64,000 bases of DNA from Medakamo hakoo. Taxonomy: Eukaryota; Chlorophyta; Trebouxiophyceae; Coccomyxaceae. The DNA lies in the NCBI GenBank assembly GCA_026636295.1, contig CP089464.1, positions 620,001 to 684,000 of the forward strand, written 5' to 3'. Below are positions 20,726 to 31,589 of the stretch, one piece after another. The first letter of the stretch is position 1. Every line of letters starts with the position of its first letter. The notes under the pieces were generated by a model. The model saw only the letters and a list, made by a program, of their open reading frames with translations, was not told the DNA's origin and searched no databases. The translations under genes and the position numbers were made by a program.

Positions 20726-21479
20726 ATGCGTGCGAGATGTGGAACACGATTGCAGGGGGTGAGCGGGCCCGCAGCGCCCTGCTCCTTGGCGCACGGCCGC
20801 TCTTTGCCACCGCGACTTTGCAGAGGCATGCCCGCATGTTCAGCCGCTAAAAACGCGGGTCCAGCGAATGAGGCGGAGGAACAGGTACGTGTACAGGGTG
20901 CAGGGCGTGTGGATGCCTGGCCGCGGGTGTGAGGGTGGCGCGTGCTTCCAGGCGCCCTAGACGGCTGGCATAAAGGCGCGGGGCGCTTGCGTCGCGCCCG
21001 CCTGGACGGGCCTTCCAACCAAGACCTGCTCCTCCCTCACGTCCACGCGCTCGCTCATTCACCCACCCCCCCCACCCCCCACCCCCCCCCCCCCCCGCCA
21101 CCAGGACGAAGCCCTGCGCGGCCTGCCCGGCCTGGGCCGCCTGCTCTACGGCGCCGCCTCCCGCTTGGAACGCGGCGCGTCCACCTGCCTCAACTGTAAA
21201 GGCACGGGCGCGGTCGACTGCGCCGAGTGCGGGGCGTCAGGCCTGACAGGCCGGGCATCCCCGCTCAAAGGCCGGCGCGGCCTGCTGCGCGGCGTGGTCG
21301 GCAAACTGAAAAGCCTGGTGGGGAGAGGGGACACGGCGGGTGGCGTGGCGTCGGACGCCGCGTACATGCTGAGCAACCGGTGCCGGCGGTGCCATGGTTT
21401 GGGCCGTGTGCCGTGCACCGCGTGTGGGGGCCTGGGCGTCCGAGCGACCGTGCGCCGGCCGGGCGACCTCAAGCAGTGA
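20726..21479 (+). CDS. small DnaJ-type zinc-finger protein (BSD2-like)
   Basis: Exons are 20726..20884 and 21105..21479, giving 177 aa with a phase-0 intron (GTACGT to CCAG) that contains a long poly-C run. The C-terminal exon has four Cys clusters, CLNCKGTG, CAECGASG, CRRCHGLG and CTACGGLG. These are the CxxCxGxG pairs of the DnaJ/Hsp40 cysteine-rich domain, with no J domain. Clusters 2 and 3 are separated by a basic linker of about 45 residues. Such stand-alone domains are typical of plastid proteins including the Rubisco assembly chaperone BSD2. The first exon is Arg/Cys/Ala-rich and could be a transit peptide. The 5' end is less certain than the zinc-binding region. Equating it with BSD2 itself is tentative. 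Confidence 0.8.
21067..21098 (+). repeat. poly-C run in intron
   Basis: A cytosine tract with sparse A interruptions occupies the polypyrimidine position just before the 3' splice site of the BSD2-like gene. Confidence 0.9.
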
Positions 21480-21558
21480 CGAGATACGAGAGAGGTGTTG
21501 GTTTTAGATTGCTGCCCGTGTTTTTTTTGTTTGCTGTGTCCATCCATCCTGTTTTTTT

Positions 21559-22998
21559 TCACGCCCTCCTCTGCATCGCGCGCTTGACCGCCTCCCTCCC
21601 CGCCCGCACCCCCGTCTGTAAGGCCGCCTGCACACACGGATTCACAGCCGGGTGCGTGGCCTCACCCGCAAAGAGCAAGGCTCCATCCCAGGCCGGCGCT
21701 GCCAAGGCTTCCCTGTCGCCGACCCGCGCGCCCGCCGACGGAATGGAATACGCGCCCAGCGCGTGCGGGTCGGTCGCCCAGTCCGTGACGTGGGCGCGGA
21801 CGAACGCGTCGGACGCGGGCGTTGACCCGTCGACTCCAAACATCTCATCCAGCTGGGCGAGGGCCCGGCGCACGGTCGCGTCCTCACCCGCGGCCGCCGC
21901 TTCCCTTGCGAAACGCCCGGCCAAGAAGCCCGTCATCACAGCGGACACGCCATCCTGCGCCGCTCCAGCCGCCTTCTTCGCACTCCCCAGCGTCCAAAAC
22001 TCAGGCACGAAGCCGCCAGGGCAGACGGTATCGAAGAAGTCGGCCGGCCAAAAGGCGCAGGTGAAGCCCAGAATGACTTTGATTGCCCGCCCCACCCGGA
22101 TGCGGGACAGGGCGCCGCTTTTCTCGGGCGGGAGCGGCGGGTGGAAGGCGATGCGGCCGGCTTGGAGGATGGCCAAGGGCACGGCCAGGATGACGGTGGA
22201 GGCGGCCAGGCGGGCGCCGCCTGGGCCCGTCAGGCGGATGGCCGATCCACTTCCATCCACCGCTGCGACAGGCCAGCGCAGGCGCACGCACCCGGCCGGC
22301 AAGCCCGCCGCCATGTGCGCCGCCACGTCGGACAAGGGCCTGTCTGACACCAGGTACGCTTCTCCAGCATCCCACCGCCGGTTTTCCGTGATGAGTTCGG
22401 TGAGGCCCAAGGCGTCGAGGTCGGCGCCGAAATCGTTGGCGTAGCAAGCTTCCGCGATGGCAGCCTGGCGCGCGTTTGCGCCGTGCCTGTCCGTCAGCCA
22501 CGCCCGTGCAGACATGTCGGCGTCGTCTGGTGGATAGGCTTCCTTCCCGACGCCGGCAAACAGGGCGTGGACGCGGGCTAGGTCCGGGTCGTCGTCAGTG
22601 GCGGAAGGGGATGGTTGGCCGCAGCACGACCACCCCCACCGCCGCCCTCCGCCTCCTCCTCTGTCCTTCACCAGGCCGCCCTCCTCGCCCGCAAAGAACC
22701 AGCGGTCGGGCCAGGCATACTCGGTCAGTTTACACCCAGCGGCTGCGATCAAACGGCGCAGCACTGTGTCGCCGCCGTGCACAAACTCGGCGCCGACCTC
22801 AACAGGCCAGGGTGCAAAGCCGGGTAAGGAGCGGACGCGGCCGCCTAGCTGGTGTGAGGATTCTAAGAGGACAATGTCGGTGATGCCAGCTTTGACTAGG
22901 GTGGAGGCTGCTTGCAAGCCGGCAAAGCCGCCGCCGACGATGGCGACGGAGAACTGGTGGGCGTCGGGTTGGTCGCCGTCGGCCGTCGGCAGCAGCAT
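21559..22998 (-). CDS. FAD-dependent amine oxidase (flavin monoamine/polyamine oxidase family)
   Basis: This intronless gene encodes 479 aa. Near the N-terminus FSVAIVGGGFAGLQAASTL is the dinucleotide-binding GxGxxG motif, followed by VLLESSHQLGGRVRS (Glu that binds the FAD ribose, and the GG-doublet). FVHGGDTVLRRL and VILAVPLAILQAGRI are also typical of the amine-oxidase superfamily. The C-terminal FAD-binding segment is LLFAGEATHPAVNPCVQAAL with GVRAGREAV. The closest type by layout is plant/fungal polyamine oxidase or LSD1-like catalytic domain without a SWIRM domain. There is no clear signal peptide; the start MLLPTADG leads almost directly into the Rossmann strand. Substrate specificity cannot be read from sequence alone. 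Confidence 0.9.
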   Translation of the reverse strand: MLLPTADGDQPDAHQFSVAIVGGGFAGLQAASTLVKAGITDIVLLESSHQLGGRVRSLPGFAPWPVEVGAEFVHGGDTVLRRLIAAAGCKLTEYAWPDRWFFAGEEGGLVKDRGGGGGRRWGWSCCGQPSPSATDDDPDLARVHALFAGVGKEAYPPDDADMSARAWLTDRHGANARQAAIAEACYANDFGADLDALGLTELITENRRWDAGEAYLVSDRPLSDVAAHMAAGLPAGCVRLRWPVAAVDGSGSAIRLTGPGGARLAASTVILAVPLAILQAGRIAFHPPLPPEKSGALSRIRVGRAIKVILGFTCAFWPADFFDTVCPGGFVPEFWTLGSAKKAAGAAQDGVSAVMTGFLAGRFAREAAAAGEDATVRRALAQLDEMFGVDGSTPASDAFVRAHVTDWATDPHALGAYSIPSAGARVGDREALAAPAWDGALLFAGEATHPAVNPCVQAALQTGVRAGREAVKRAMQRRA

Positions 22999-23250
22999 TT
23001 TTGAAGGGCGGCGTTTTTCTGATGTCTGCGGGCTAGGCCGCGGCGCGCATCAATGCTGGGTGCGTAGTAAAAACTCAGGAGCTTGCGTGCGCGTAATTTT
23101 TGGGCGAGGATGATTTGTCACCTGGCCGGGCGGGCGCACGCCGTGCAAGACTAGAGTGTGACGCGCGGCGAGAGCTAGCCGGTCACAGTCGCAAACCGCG
23201 CGGGCGGCGCGAGGACAGAGAAACCCGCCCGCACCAGCCCTCGCAAGAAA
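22999..23250. promoter_or_regulatory. 252-bp divergent upstream region
   Basis: This gap separates the starts of the amine oxidase (-) and the kinase (+). No RNA gene or recognisable element is seen. Confidence 0.35.
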
Positions 23251-26200
23251 ATGCCGCGCGTCGACATCTGGGACGTGGCCAAAGCCAAGGAGGCCCCGCC
23301 CATTGATGCCGGCTTCCCGCGAGGGTTTGAGGAGAGGTGCGTGCGGGGGAGGGCATCGGCGGCGACGACGGCACCCATTCGCTCTGCTCTTCCGACACGG
23401 CCCACCACCCTCTCACAACCCCCTCACTCACGCTTCACCCACCTCCTCGGCCCTCAGATTTGAGCTGGGCAAGCCCCTGGGCAAGGGCGGCTTCGGGACG
23501 GTGCGTTTTTTGCCTGTCGTTTTGTTCATTTTGCACACTGGGCCCTAACCCCGCGCCGTCGCTGTTGTCCCAGCCACCCCGTGCCCCCACGCGCCTGGAC
23601 GGGCGCGGAAAGGCGTTCGGCGACCCGTCACGCCCCTGGCCCCGTGCAAACCGGCGAGAACACGCCAATCCACCACGGAACCGCACGAAACAGCCGGCCC
23701 AGGGTGGGAGCACTCACGTCCCAAACGCCCCCACTGCATCCACCCACGCACGCGCATACACACGCACACGCACACACTAGGTCCGCGTCGCCACAGACCG
23801 CACGTCCGGTGCCCAGTTTGCGTGCAAGACCGTCGCCAAGGCCTTGGACCTGCCCGACCTGTCCCCCGCTCGCCAGGCCGCGCACGTGGCCAACATCCAG
23901 CGGGAGGTCGCCGTCCTGAAGAAACTGCGCGGCACGCTCAACGTCGTGGCGTTGGAAGGCGCGTGGGAGGACGAGGCCTCCATCCACATCGTCATGGAGT
24001 ACTGCCGCGGGGGGGAGCTCCTGCACTCCATCGCCGCCCGCCCGCACTACTCCGAGCAGACGGTCGCGTCCATCATGCGGGCCGTCTTGCGCACGCTCGC
24101 CCAGTGCCACGCCGCCGGCATCTTGCACCGGGATATCAAGCCCGGCAATTTTATGTTTTTGGACGAGCGCCCGGACGCGCCCATCAAGGCCATCGACTTT
24201 GGGCTGGCCGTGTTTTTTGACCCGGCGGCGCTGCCGCGCACGGACCTGGGCCTGGAGGGGACGCCCTGGTTCATGGCGCCCGAAGTCCTGTCCTCCCGCG
24301 TCGGCCCGCCGTCGGACGTGTGGGCTGCGGGCGTCATGGCCTACCAGCTGTTGTGTGGGCGCCTGCCCTTTGACGACCGGCGCAACCCGTCGGCGCCGGC
24401 CCTGTCCGTGGTCTGGAAAGCCATCCTGAGCGAGGCGCCGAGGATGGACGGCAGCTCGTGGGCCGACGTGTCGGCGCCCGCCAAGGCCTTTGTCACCGCC
24501 CTCCTCAACAAGGACCCGGCGGCTCGCCCCACCGCCCGGGCCGCGCTGCGCCACCCCTGGCTGGCCGGCGACGTCAGCGACCGGTACAAGGGCCGGCCGT
24601 TGCGGGCGACGGTCGTGCAGCGGGTGCAGCGTTTCGCCCAGGCGCCCGCGCTGCAGCGCTCCATCTTTGAGTTGATGGCGGCGGAGGTGCTGCGCCTGGC
24701 GCCTGGCGGCAGCGGGGCGTCGCCAGGCGGGTCCGGCCATGGCGAGCAGCGCGGCGATGGCGCCGCCCCCGCGGGCGGCTTGGCCGCCGCCCTGGCCGAC
24801 GCGCCGCCCGCGCCGCCGCCCGCGCCCGCGCTCAGCCGCGCCGTGTCGGCGGGTAACCTGTTGCGCACGCTGCGCGCCGGCGCGCCCGCCGCTCCCGCGG
24901 CTGCTGCCTTGCCGTCCGGCTCGCCCGCCGCTGCCGGCACGTCCGCGTCCGCGAAGTGGGGCTCCGCCACCGCGCACGCGGGCATGGAGTTTCTGCGGTG
25001 GCGCGCCGCGGGCGGCGAGGAGACGGCCGGTGCGTCGGCCGGCGGCGCCCAGCCGCACTCGTTCGGCGGCCGCCGCCGGTCCAGCGCGGCGGGCGACCCG
25101 GGCCGGGGCGCGCACACCCTGCACGGCGGCGCGGACTACTGGCGCATCATGCGCGCGGCCGCGGCCGCGGCGGCCGCGGCGCGTGGTCCAGGCGGGTCGG
25201 TTCACGGCGGTGGAGCTCTCCAAGCCGCTCCCGCCCAGCCCGCCCCCGTCCCACCCCCGCACCAGCAGGACAGCTCCACACACAGTGGAGGCGAGTACCT
25301 GCGCACCGCCGCCCGCACCGCAGCCGAGCGCGGCGAACAGCGCAAAGCGGCGCGCCTCATGCTCGACACGTCCCACCACGCGGGCGCGGACTACGAGCGC
25401 CTGGTCCGCGGTTTCACCGCGCACGCCTCGCACGCCCAACAGCGGCGGTCCAGCTTTGAAGCGGACGTGACGCGCCGGGCGTCGGTGGAGGAGCTGCGGC
25501 ACAAGCCGCCTGGCGGCAGCACACCCCAACGGCAGCAACAACAACCGGCCGCACCGACGGTCGCCGCTCTGGTCGCCGCGCCTCCAGGCGCGTCGCCGCC
25601 GCTGCCCGGCGCGGCCGCCGCTTCCGTACCCGCCGTCGAGGAGGAGCGCGGGGGCCGCCGCCAGGGCGCGTACGCCCAGTTTTTATCCGGTGGAGGTGGA
25701 GGCGGGATGGACGCGGCCGCTGCCGCCAGCAGCCCGGCCTCGCCGCCGGGCCTGCCACCGCTCGCTCCCCCCCAACCCGGCGCCATCCGCACGCCCGGCC
25801 GCGTCGCGTTCACCGACGCGGCCGGTGACATGGACTTGGATGACGCGGCTGCAGCGGCTGCACCCGACCAGTCGCCGACCCAGCCGCCGCCCGCGTCGCC
25901 CGCGGCCGACGACGGTGCGGCCACGCCCTCCTCCACCACCTCGGCCGGCGGCGGCTCGACCGTCTCGCTCTCGGAGCTCCGCGACATCATGCGCCGCCTG
26001 AATTTCGGGCCCGCCGACGAGGCCGTGACGGCTGGAGCCTTGGCCGACGGCTTAGGCCGCCTGGGCTACCGGGTCGACCCGGCGGAAGCGGTGGTGCTGG
26101 CGGACGCCATCACAGGCGGGAGGCGGGGCGGGGGCGGGCCCGCGACCACGGCCACCGCCGCCGCGTTTGCCGCCTCCCAGCTGGACTGGTCCACGCTCCA

Positions 26201-26603
26201 GACAAACTACCGGGACCTGTGGCTGGCGGCGGCGGAACGGGTTTTCTCAGAGCTGGGCGGCGACGCGGCCGCGCCCGGGTCGGCCATCGCGCCCGCGGCC
26301 TTAGTGTCCGCCCTGCGCGAGAAACTGCCCGCGGCAGAAGTGGACTACGCGGTGGAGGACGCGCTGATGGAGGCGGGCCTCGCCGACGCGGAAGCCCTGG
26401 ACTTTGAAGGCTTCCTCAAGCTGCTCACAGCCAGCGGCGGCGCGCTCGGCCCTGGGCCGCGGTCCGACCCGGACGCGTCAGTGCATGGGCTCAGTCAATT
26501 CGACCCGCGCCTGGCCGCCCGGCCCAGCCTGGACGGGTCGGTGAGGCGGGGTCATGCTGGCGCTGGCGGTGGTGGTGGGCTGGCGCCCGTGGAGGAAGGT
26601 TGA
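23251..26603 (+). CDS. CDPK-like serine/threonine protein kinase with degenerate EF-hand-like C-terminus
   Basis: Exons are 23251..23336, 23458..23500 and 23781..26603, giving 983 aa. The kinase domain spans about 29-265: FELGKPLGKGGFGTV (glycine loop, split by an intron after GT), Lys59 in FACKTVAK, LHRDIKPGNFMFLDE (HRD at 159-161), AIDFGLAVFF (Asp182) and GTPWFMAPEV (APE at 209). The wording around HRD, and PIKAIDFGLAVFF, is that of plant calcium-dependent kinases. Beyond the kinase is a long Ala/Pro/Gly-rich linker holding four copies of a T-x-H-x-G-x-(D/E)-(Y/F) motif. The C-terminus has helix pairs like EF-hands (LSELRDIMRRLNFGPADEAV, VDYAVEDALMEAGLADAEAL) but their loops lack the Asp/Glu ligands for calcium. 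All catalytic residues are intact. Calcium control may have been lost. Confidence 0.88.
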
Positions 26604-26665
26604 AAGAAAAAAAAACTCAACGGGAAACAGACAGCTCTCTCTACACAAACCTCTCTCTCGCTTTC

Positions 26666-28268
26666 TCATTTCTTGCCGCCGCCAAACCCGCCCATCTTGC
26701 CCTTTTTGGACGTCAGCTTGCCCGCCGCGCCCACCGCGCCGCGCTTGCCGGCGCCCTTGCCTTCCTCCTTCAGCTTCTGGCCTAGCGTGGACTTGACGGT
26801 CGTGGACGGCCCAAAGAAGGATTCCAGGCGGCCTTGGGACGCCCTGCCTTTCGCCGTGTCCAGGCGCGTCAGCGCCTTACGGACGCGCTCCTCGGAAAAT
26901 CCCTTTTCGTGGCACAGAAAGGCGACGACGCCGTCCGCGTCCGGGCCCGTCCATTTGGGCGGCGGGTCCAGGGCGGACGACGGCGTGACGGTCGGGTGCA
27001 TGAACAAAGCGCGCGCCGCTTCGTAGGGAAACGGTTCGGGCGGCGGGTACTTGGCCTTGCCGTCGCCGTCTTTCAGGGCCAGGACGGCTTCGATGGACCC
27101 GTGCTCCTTGATCAAGGCCAGGGCACGCGTCGGGCCGACGCCCTTGAGCGTGCCCGCGTAATCGCAGCCGCACAGGATGCAGACGTCCACAAACTGTTCC
27201 TGGGTCAGGCCCAGGTCCCGCAGGGCGACGGCCAGATCGTACTCGGTCGGGTCTTTCTTCGCGGACGCGGGCGTCATCAGGTTGCGGACGACGCGGGGCG
27301 TGCCAAAGGTCAGGGAGTCCATGTCCTCCGTCGCGGCCGCGTACACAAAGCCGGACTTGACCAGCTCCGCGCACTGGGCCTCCGCTTCCGAGGGCGCGTC
27401 CACGACGGGCACGCCCATCAGGCGCAGCAGGCGCTTGCACTCCTCATTGTGCTCGCGCGTCACTTTGACCGTGCGCTTCGCAAACTTTTCAATGGCCTCC
27501 GCGTCGCCCGCCTCCTTCGCCGCCTCCAGTTCGGCCGTCGCGTCGCCGCGCTTGCCCGCGCGGCGCGCCAACTCCTCCTGCTTGGCTTCCGGCGGCGCGC
27601 CGTCGAAGACGTAGACGGGTTTCATGCCGGATTCCAGCATGCGGATGGTGCGGAAAAACAGGCCTTGCAGGTGGCTGTTGGGGGGTGGGTGGGTGGCGAG
27701 GGACGGGCGGGGTGAGGCGGGATGGGACGGAGCGTGGCAGGGGGGTGGAAAAAGACGCACACGCGCGCGCACCAACCAACCCACACTCACCTGGTGACCT
27801 CGCCCGACTCGTCCGTCAGCTGCTGGTCGCCCGACCGGCCGACGACGACCTGGATTGTGTTGTGTGTGGTGAGTGGGGAAGGAGAGTGAGTGTGTTTGCC
27901 GCTTCCGCGTCCCCCGACCGGCAGGTCGGAACACTCTCACTCCCCCTTTTCCGCCCACGCCCGCCCGCCCAGCTCACCATGAACTGGTAGATGTGCATGG
28001 ACGCGTCGACCGCGATCTTGCGGCCGAAGTAGTTTTCAAACTTCTGGTCTTTGCGGCAGGCGGGCGCGTTGTCGCCCAGGAGTTTGGAGAGTTGCTGTGG
28101 AGTGGTGGAGTGGTGAGTGGGACGAGTTGAATGAGAGCGGAGGCATCAGTCGCGCGGCCGCGCATTTCGTCGTCGGAGCGCCGTCGCTACAGGAACTCAT
28201 CCATTCACGCCCACTCAGCATGGGCGTGACGCGCATGGTGAGCTGCGGCGCCTCACCTTAATTCCCAT
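26666..28268 (-). CDS. FEN1: flap endonuclease 1
   Basis: Exons: complement(26666..27674, 27791..27846, 27978..28094, 28257..28268), giving 397 aa. The first exon is only 12 nt (MGIK). The joined N-terminus reads [15 protein letters not shown], so Gly2 is kept at the active site. Asp34 falls in [15 protein letters not shown], matching the canonical metal-binding aspartate exactly. The N and I nuclease regions follow: [51 protein letters not shown] and [19 protein letters not shown] (helix-hairpin-helix). The PCNA-binding box is QGRLESFF near residue 345, before a Lys-rich tail. FEN1 removes 5' flaps in Okazaki-fragment maturation and long-patch base excision repair. Length is typical. Confidence 0.97.
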
Positions 28269-28595
28269 GGCGGCGGTGCGGGTGGGTGGCCGGGTTTTGG
28301 AGAGGGACGACAGGGCGCGGCTCTTTCGTGTCGCGCGAAAAGGAAGTGAAGACCGGCGCAGCCTCCATTGACGAGATTTTTTTTTTTTTTTCGCGAGACG
28401 CCGGTGCCAGCACGCTCCGTCCCGGCGCGCGTCGCTGCGCTCTGCTGCAGCCGCAAGGAGATCGTGTGAACACCGAGCGCGCGCAGCGGGCGACGCGCAT
28501 TGCGTGCCAGCGTCTCACGCCGCCCCCCGGCTCTCCTTCGCATAGAGAGACACCCGGCTGCGCGCCTTCATTCAACCTCCCGCCTCTCTTCTTCC
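28269..28595. promoter_or_regulatory. divergent upstream region, FEN1 / lipase
   Basis: This 327-bp region lies between two divergent start codons. It contains a T run (28379-28391) and no convincing ORF. Confidence 0.35.
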
Positions 28596-30602
28596 ATGGC
28601 CACCGCCACGCTCGGCGTCGGCGCGGCCGCCGCCTTGGTCTGGGCCGGCCGCAAACGCCTGGCGTCGTCGTCCGAAGAAGAAGAGCAGCCGTCTACTTCC
28701 TCTTCATCCTCGCCGCGCGCCTGGTTTGCGTCCCTCCACGCGACGCCGCGCAACGCGCGGGAGAGCGCGGTCTTTTTCGCCGAGAGTTTACGCTACACCT
28801 ACCGCGAAACACTCGGCCGGTGGCGCACGGTCGACCTGGTCGTCGGCTTGGCCTACCTGGCTCGCCGCCACCAAAACGGCGGCGACGGCAGCCCGGTCGT
28901 CCAGCACACGCACCCGGCCGAGACGGTGGCGGCGGCGGGTGGGCACCCGGCCGGCGCGGACGGACCCGAAGCGCACTGTCCCACCGCAGCCGGTGACCTC
29001 ATGGCGCGGCTTGCATCCGTCCGCCGCGTCATGCTGTACTGCCGGGCCATGCGCCAACGCTCTCCAGCCACCCAGGCCGCCGCGTTCACGGCCATGGGTC
29101 TCGACCCGGCGTCGGACGTCCTGGCGCAAGCGCCGACGGCCGGACTGCTGCGCCCGGCCTACGCTCTGCTGCGGGACCGCGAACTGAAGCGCATCGTGCT
29201 CGTCGTCCGCGGCACGCACTCCGTCAGGGACGTGATCACATCTGTCTCCGCCGCCGAAAAGCCGCACCACTTGGTGAGTGCGGACGGCGATGGCGGGGCG
29301 GCGACGGCTGTCATTGGGTTTGCCCACCACGGCATGCTCGCGGCCGCCCGCTGGTTGTTGCGCACGGTCGGCCCACCCCTGAAGTCCGCCCTGGAAGCCA
29401 ATGCAGGGTACGAACCCCTCATCGCGGGCCATTCCCTGGGCGGTGGGACGGCCGTGCTCCTCGCGATGATGCTGCGGGAAGGCATGCCGGCCGCGCGGGG
29501 CGCGACGGCCGTCGCGGTCGCGTGCCCGGCCGTGCTCACGGCCGAGCTGGCGGCGGCGGTCAGCCCTTTCGTCACGTCCATTGTCTGTGGCGCCGACCTG
29601 GTCCCCTTCATCTCGCCCGCCGCCGTCGACGCGCTGCGCGCTGAAGTGCTGGCGTCGTCGTGGGGCGCGGCCTTGGCGGCCGACGTGCGCGCGCACCGTG
29701 CTGTGCGGGCGGTAGAAGAGGGCGCTGCAGCAGCGGCGGCCTGGGTGTCCCGTGTGGCCGTGACGCCGCTCGTCGCGTGCGCCGGCCGCCGGCCGTGGCG
29801 GACGGGCGCCAAACCACCGGCCGACGACGGCGGGAAAAAGGGTGAGGAGGAGGTCGGCGCAGGCGGCGACGACGACGACGCTCCTGCCCCGTCCTCGGCC
29901 TTCTCTTCCTTCGCCTGCTTCCGCCCACGCCACCCTGGTGGGTTGAGGCCCCGCGCCGGCAGTGGGGCAGGTGGCGGGTGGGTGCCCGCGAATGAGGGCG
30001 CGGCCGTCGACGCGGCGGACGAGGCGGCCGCCGCGGCCGAGGGCGACACTGACGCGGTGGGCGCGGGCGACACCGACCCAGCCGGCCGCCCGGCCAGCGC
30101 CTTCATGTCGTCTGCCGCCCTGTCCCGCCAAGTCAGCCGGGATGTGGAGGCGTTGCAAGCCGCTTTGGACGCGGCGGACAGCGAGGAGGTCGAAGCGGGC
30201 GGTGGTGGGCCGGCGACAGCGGCCGCCCCGCCAGCCCAACAACAGCCGCGCCGGCAGACCTTCCCGGCCGGGCGCATCCTCCACCTCGTGCCGACGGCCG
30301 TCTACAAGCGCGTGACTCGCCGCAGCCGTGCGGGAGGGGGCGGCCCGCCTCCGTCCCCACCGCCGCCCGCGGGCGCGGCCCACCACCCGGGCGCGGCCGC
30401 GGCCCGCCCGGGCGAGTTCACGCTGCTGGACAGAGTCCCGCACGCGGCCTATTCCTCCATTTCCTTGGCGGGCGGCTTGGCGGCCCTGCGCGAACACTTC
30501 ATACCCTCGTACCTGGGCGCCCTGGATTCCGCGTTGCCCGCCGTGGCGGCCCGGGTGGCGGCCGTCGTTGCGACCGCACGGGACCGTGGCCACCCCGAGT
30601 GA
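28596..30602 (+). CDS. class 3 lipase, sn1-specific diacylglycerol lipase-like
   Basis: This intronless gene encodes 668 aa. The catalytic core resembles DAG lipase: LKRIVLVVRGTHSVRDVITS, HHGMLAAARWLLRT and PLIAGHSLGGGTAVLLAMML (nucleophile Ser280 in GHSLGGG). VTSIVCGADLVPFISPAAV follows (acid Asp334). A His near the C-terminus (LLDRVPHAAYSS or REHFIPSY) would complete the triad; which one is not certain. The start MATATLGVGAAAALVWAGRKR has a short hydrophobic stretch but not the four-TM N-terminus of animal DAGL-alpha. A disordered, acidic and Pro-rich insert of about 200 residues separates the core from the C-terminal segment. A TGTAA element follows the stop directly. It would hydrolyse acylglycerols; substrate is inferred from the family. 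Confidence 0.88.
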   Translation: MATATLGVGAAAALVWAGRKRLASSSEEEEQPSTSSSSSPRAWFASLHATPRNARESAVFFAESLRYTYRETLGRWRTVDLVVGLAYLARRHQNGGDGSPVVQHTHPAETVAAAGGHPAGADGPEAHCPTAAGDLMARLASVRRVMLYCRAMRQRSPATQAAAFTAMGLDPASDVLAQAPTAGLLRPAYALLRDRELKRIVLVVRGTHSVRDVITSVSAAEKPHHLVSADGDGGAATAVIGFAHHGMLAAARWLLRTVGPPLKSALEANAGYEPLIAGHSLGGGTAVLLAMMLREGMPAARGATAVAVACPAVLTAELAAAVSPFVTSIVCGADLVPFISPAAVDALRAEVLASSWGAALAADVRAHRAVRAVEEGAAAAAAWVSRVAVTPLVACAGRRPWRTGAKPPADDGGKKGEEEVGAGGDDDDAPAPSSAFSSFACFRPRHPGGLRPRAGSGAGGGWVPANEGAAVDAADEAAAAAEGDTDAVGAGDTDPAGRPASAFMSSAALSRQVSRDVEALQAALDAADSEEVEAGGGGPATAAAPPAQQQPRRQTFPAGRILHLVPTAVYKRVTRRSRAGGGGPPPSPPPPAGAAHHPGAAAARPGEFTLLDRVPHAAYSSISLAGGLAALREHFIPSYLGALDSALPAVAARVAAVVATARDRGHPE

Positions 30603-30653
30603 CTGTAAAAAAAGACCAGTTTCCCGTTTCTACAGCCCCCCTCCCGCAGCTCT

Positions 30654-31385
30654 TCAGTCGTACTGTTGCCGCATGATCATGTACGCTTCCGGCTTCCACT
30701 CCCCCGTCGCCCGCTGCCCCGCCGCCGCCTTCGCCTTCTGGCGCTCCTTCATCGTTTGGCCTTTCCGCGGCAGCGGCGCGCCCGTGGCCAGCGCTTCCGC
30801 CACGGGCATGGCTTTGGTGGAACGCTGTTGCTGGCGGTCGGGCACGCCCTTTGCACCCGCGCCCGTGTCTGCGGCTGCTGCCGCGGCGGCCCACTGTGCG
30901 GCTTCCACGGCCGCGGCCGCGGCGCCGCCGGCCGGTGGTTGTGCAGGAGGTGCGGCCGCCGCTGCTCCTTTTGCGCGCTTCGACGGCGGCGGCTCGTCCC
31001 GGCGCTCGATCAGCCCGGGTCCACCCTTGTGGACGGGCGCGGCCAGTGGGCGCGTCGCGGCCGGGCGCAAGAAAGCGGGCGCGCCGGCCGTCGAGCCCAG
31101 CGCGGCGAGCGGGTCGGGGAGGAGGGACGTGGACGGACCCGTGGCGGCAGCTGCTTTGGCCGACTCCTTGTCTAGCTTGGCTAGGTGGGCCTCAGCCGCG
31201 GCCGCCCTTGCCTTGCGGCTGTCGTCAGAGGCCGTGTCGCTGTCGCTGCCGCTGCCGCTGCCGTCGTCGTCAGAGGAACAGGTGGGTTGCGCACCGGCCG
31301 CGCAACTCAGCGGGTCGGCCGGGCCCTCAGCGCCGCCGCCACTGCCGCCGCTGCTGTCGCTGCCATAGTCGACCAGGCCCTGCAT
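30654..31385 (-). CDS. unassigned acidic/Ala-rich, probably nuclear protein
   Basis: This single exon encodes 243 aa from the ATG at 31385 ([18 protein letters not shown]). The frame continues upstream without a better start. The LVDYGSDS opening is a frequent start of small nuclear and splicing-associated proteins. It is followed by a Ser/Asp/Gly acidic stretch, then [35 protein letters not shown] and a poly-Ala region. The best-conserved-looking part is the C-terminus: [20 protein letters not shown] and [16 protein letters not shown] at the very end. I do not recognise the family. The gene converges on the lipase gene 51 bp away and diverges from UAP56 across 204 bp, so a shared promoter with an mRNA-processing helicase is possible. 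Confidence 0.7.
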   Translation of the reverse strand: MQGLVDYGSDSSGGSGGGAEGPADPLSCAAGAQPTCSSDDDGSGSGSDSDTASDDSRKARAAAAEAHLAKLDKESAKAAAATGPSTSLLPDPLAALGSTAGAPAFLRPAATRPLAAPVHKGGPGLIERRDEPPPSKRAKGAAAAAPPAQPPAGGAAAAAVEAAQWAAAAAAADTGAGAKGVPDRQQQRSTKAMPVAEALATGAPLPRKGQTMKERQKAKAAAGQRATGEWKPEAYMIMRQQYD

Positions 31386-31589
31386 GCTCTGTTCAGCGCT
31401 CAGGCCTGTGCGCGCGGCGGGCCCCGCGGTCGTGTCGCGCGCACGAGAAGAAACGACAACGCGACAGTGAGAGAGCATTGGTGCTGGCGGCGCAGACCTC
31501 TTGCGGCCCAGAGTTTCCTTTTTGTTTTTGAGGGATCGGCCGTCTCTCTTTTCCAATACAAGTCGCAGCACACCCCCACCCCAGCCACC

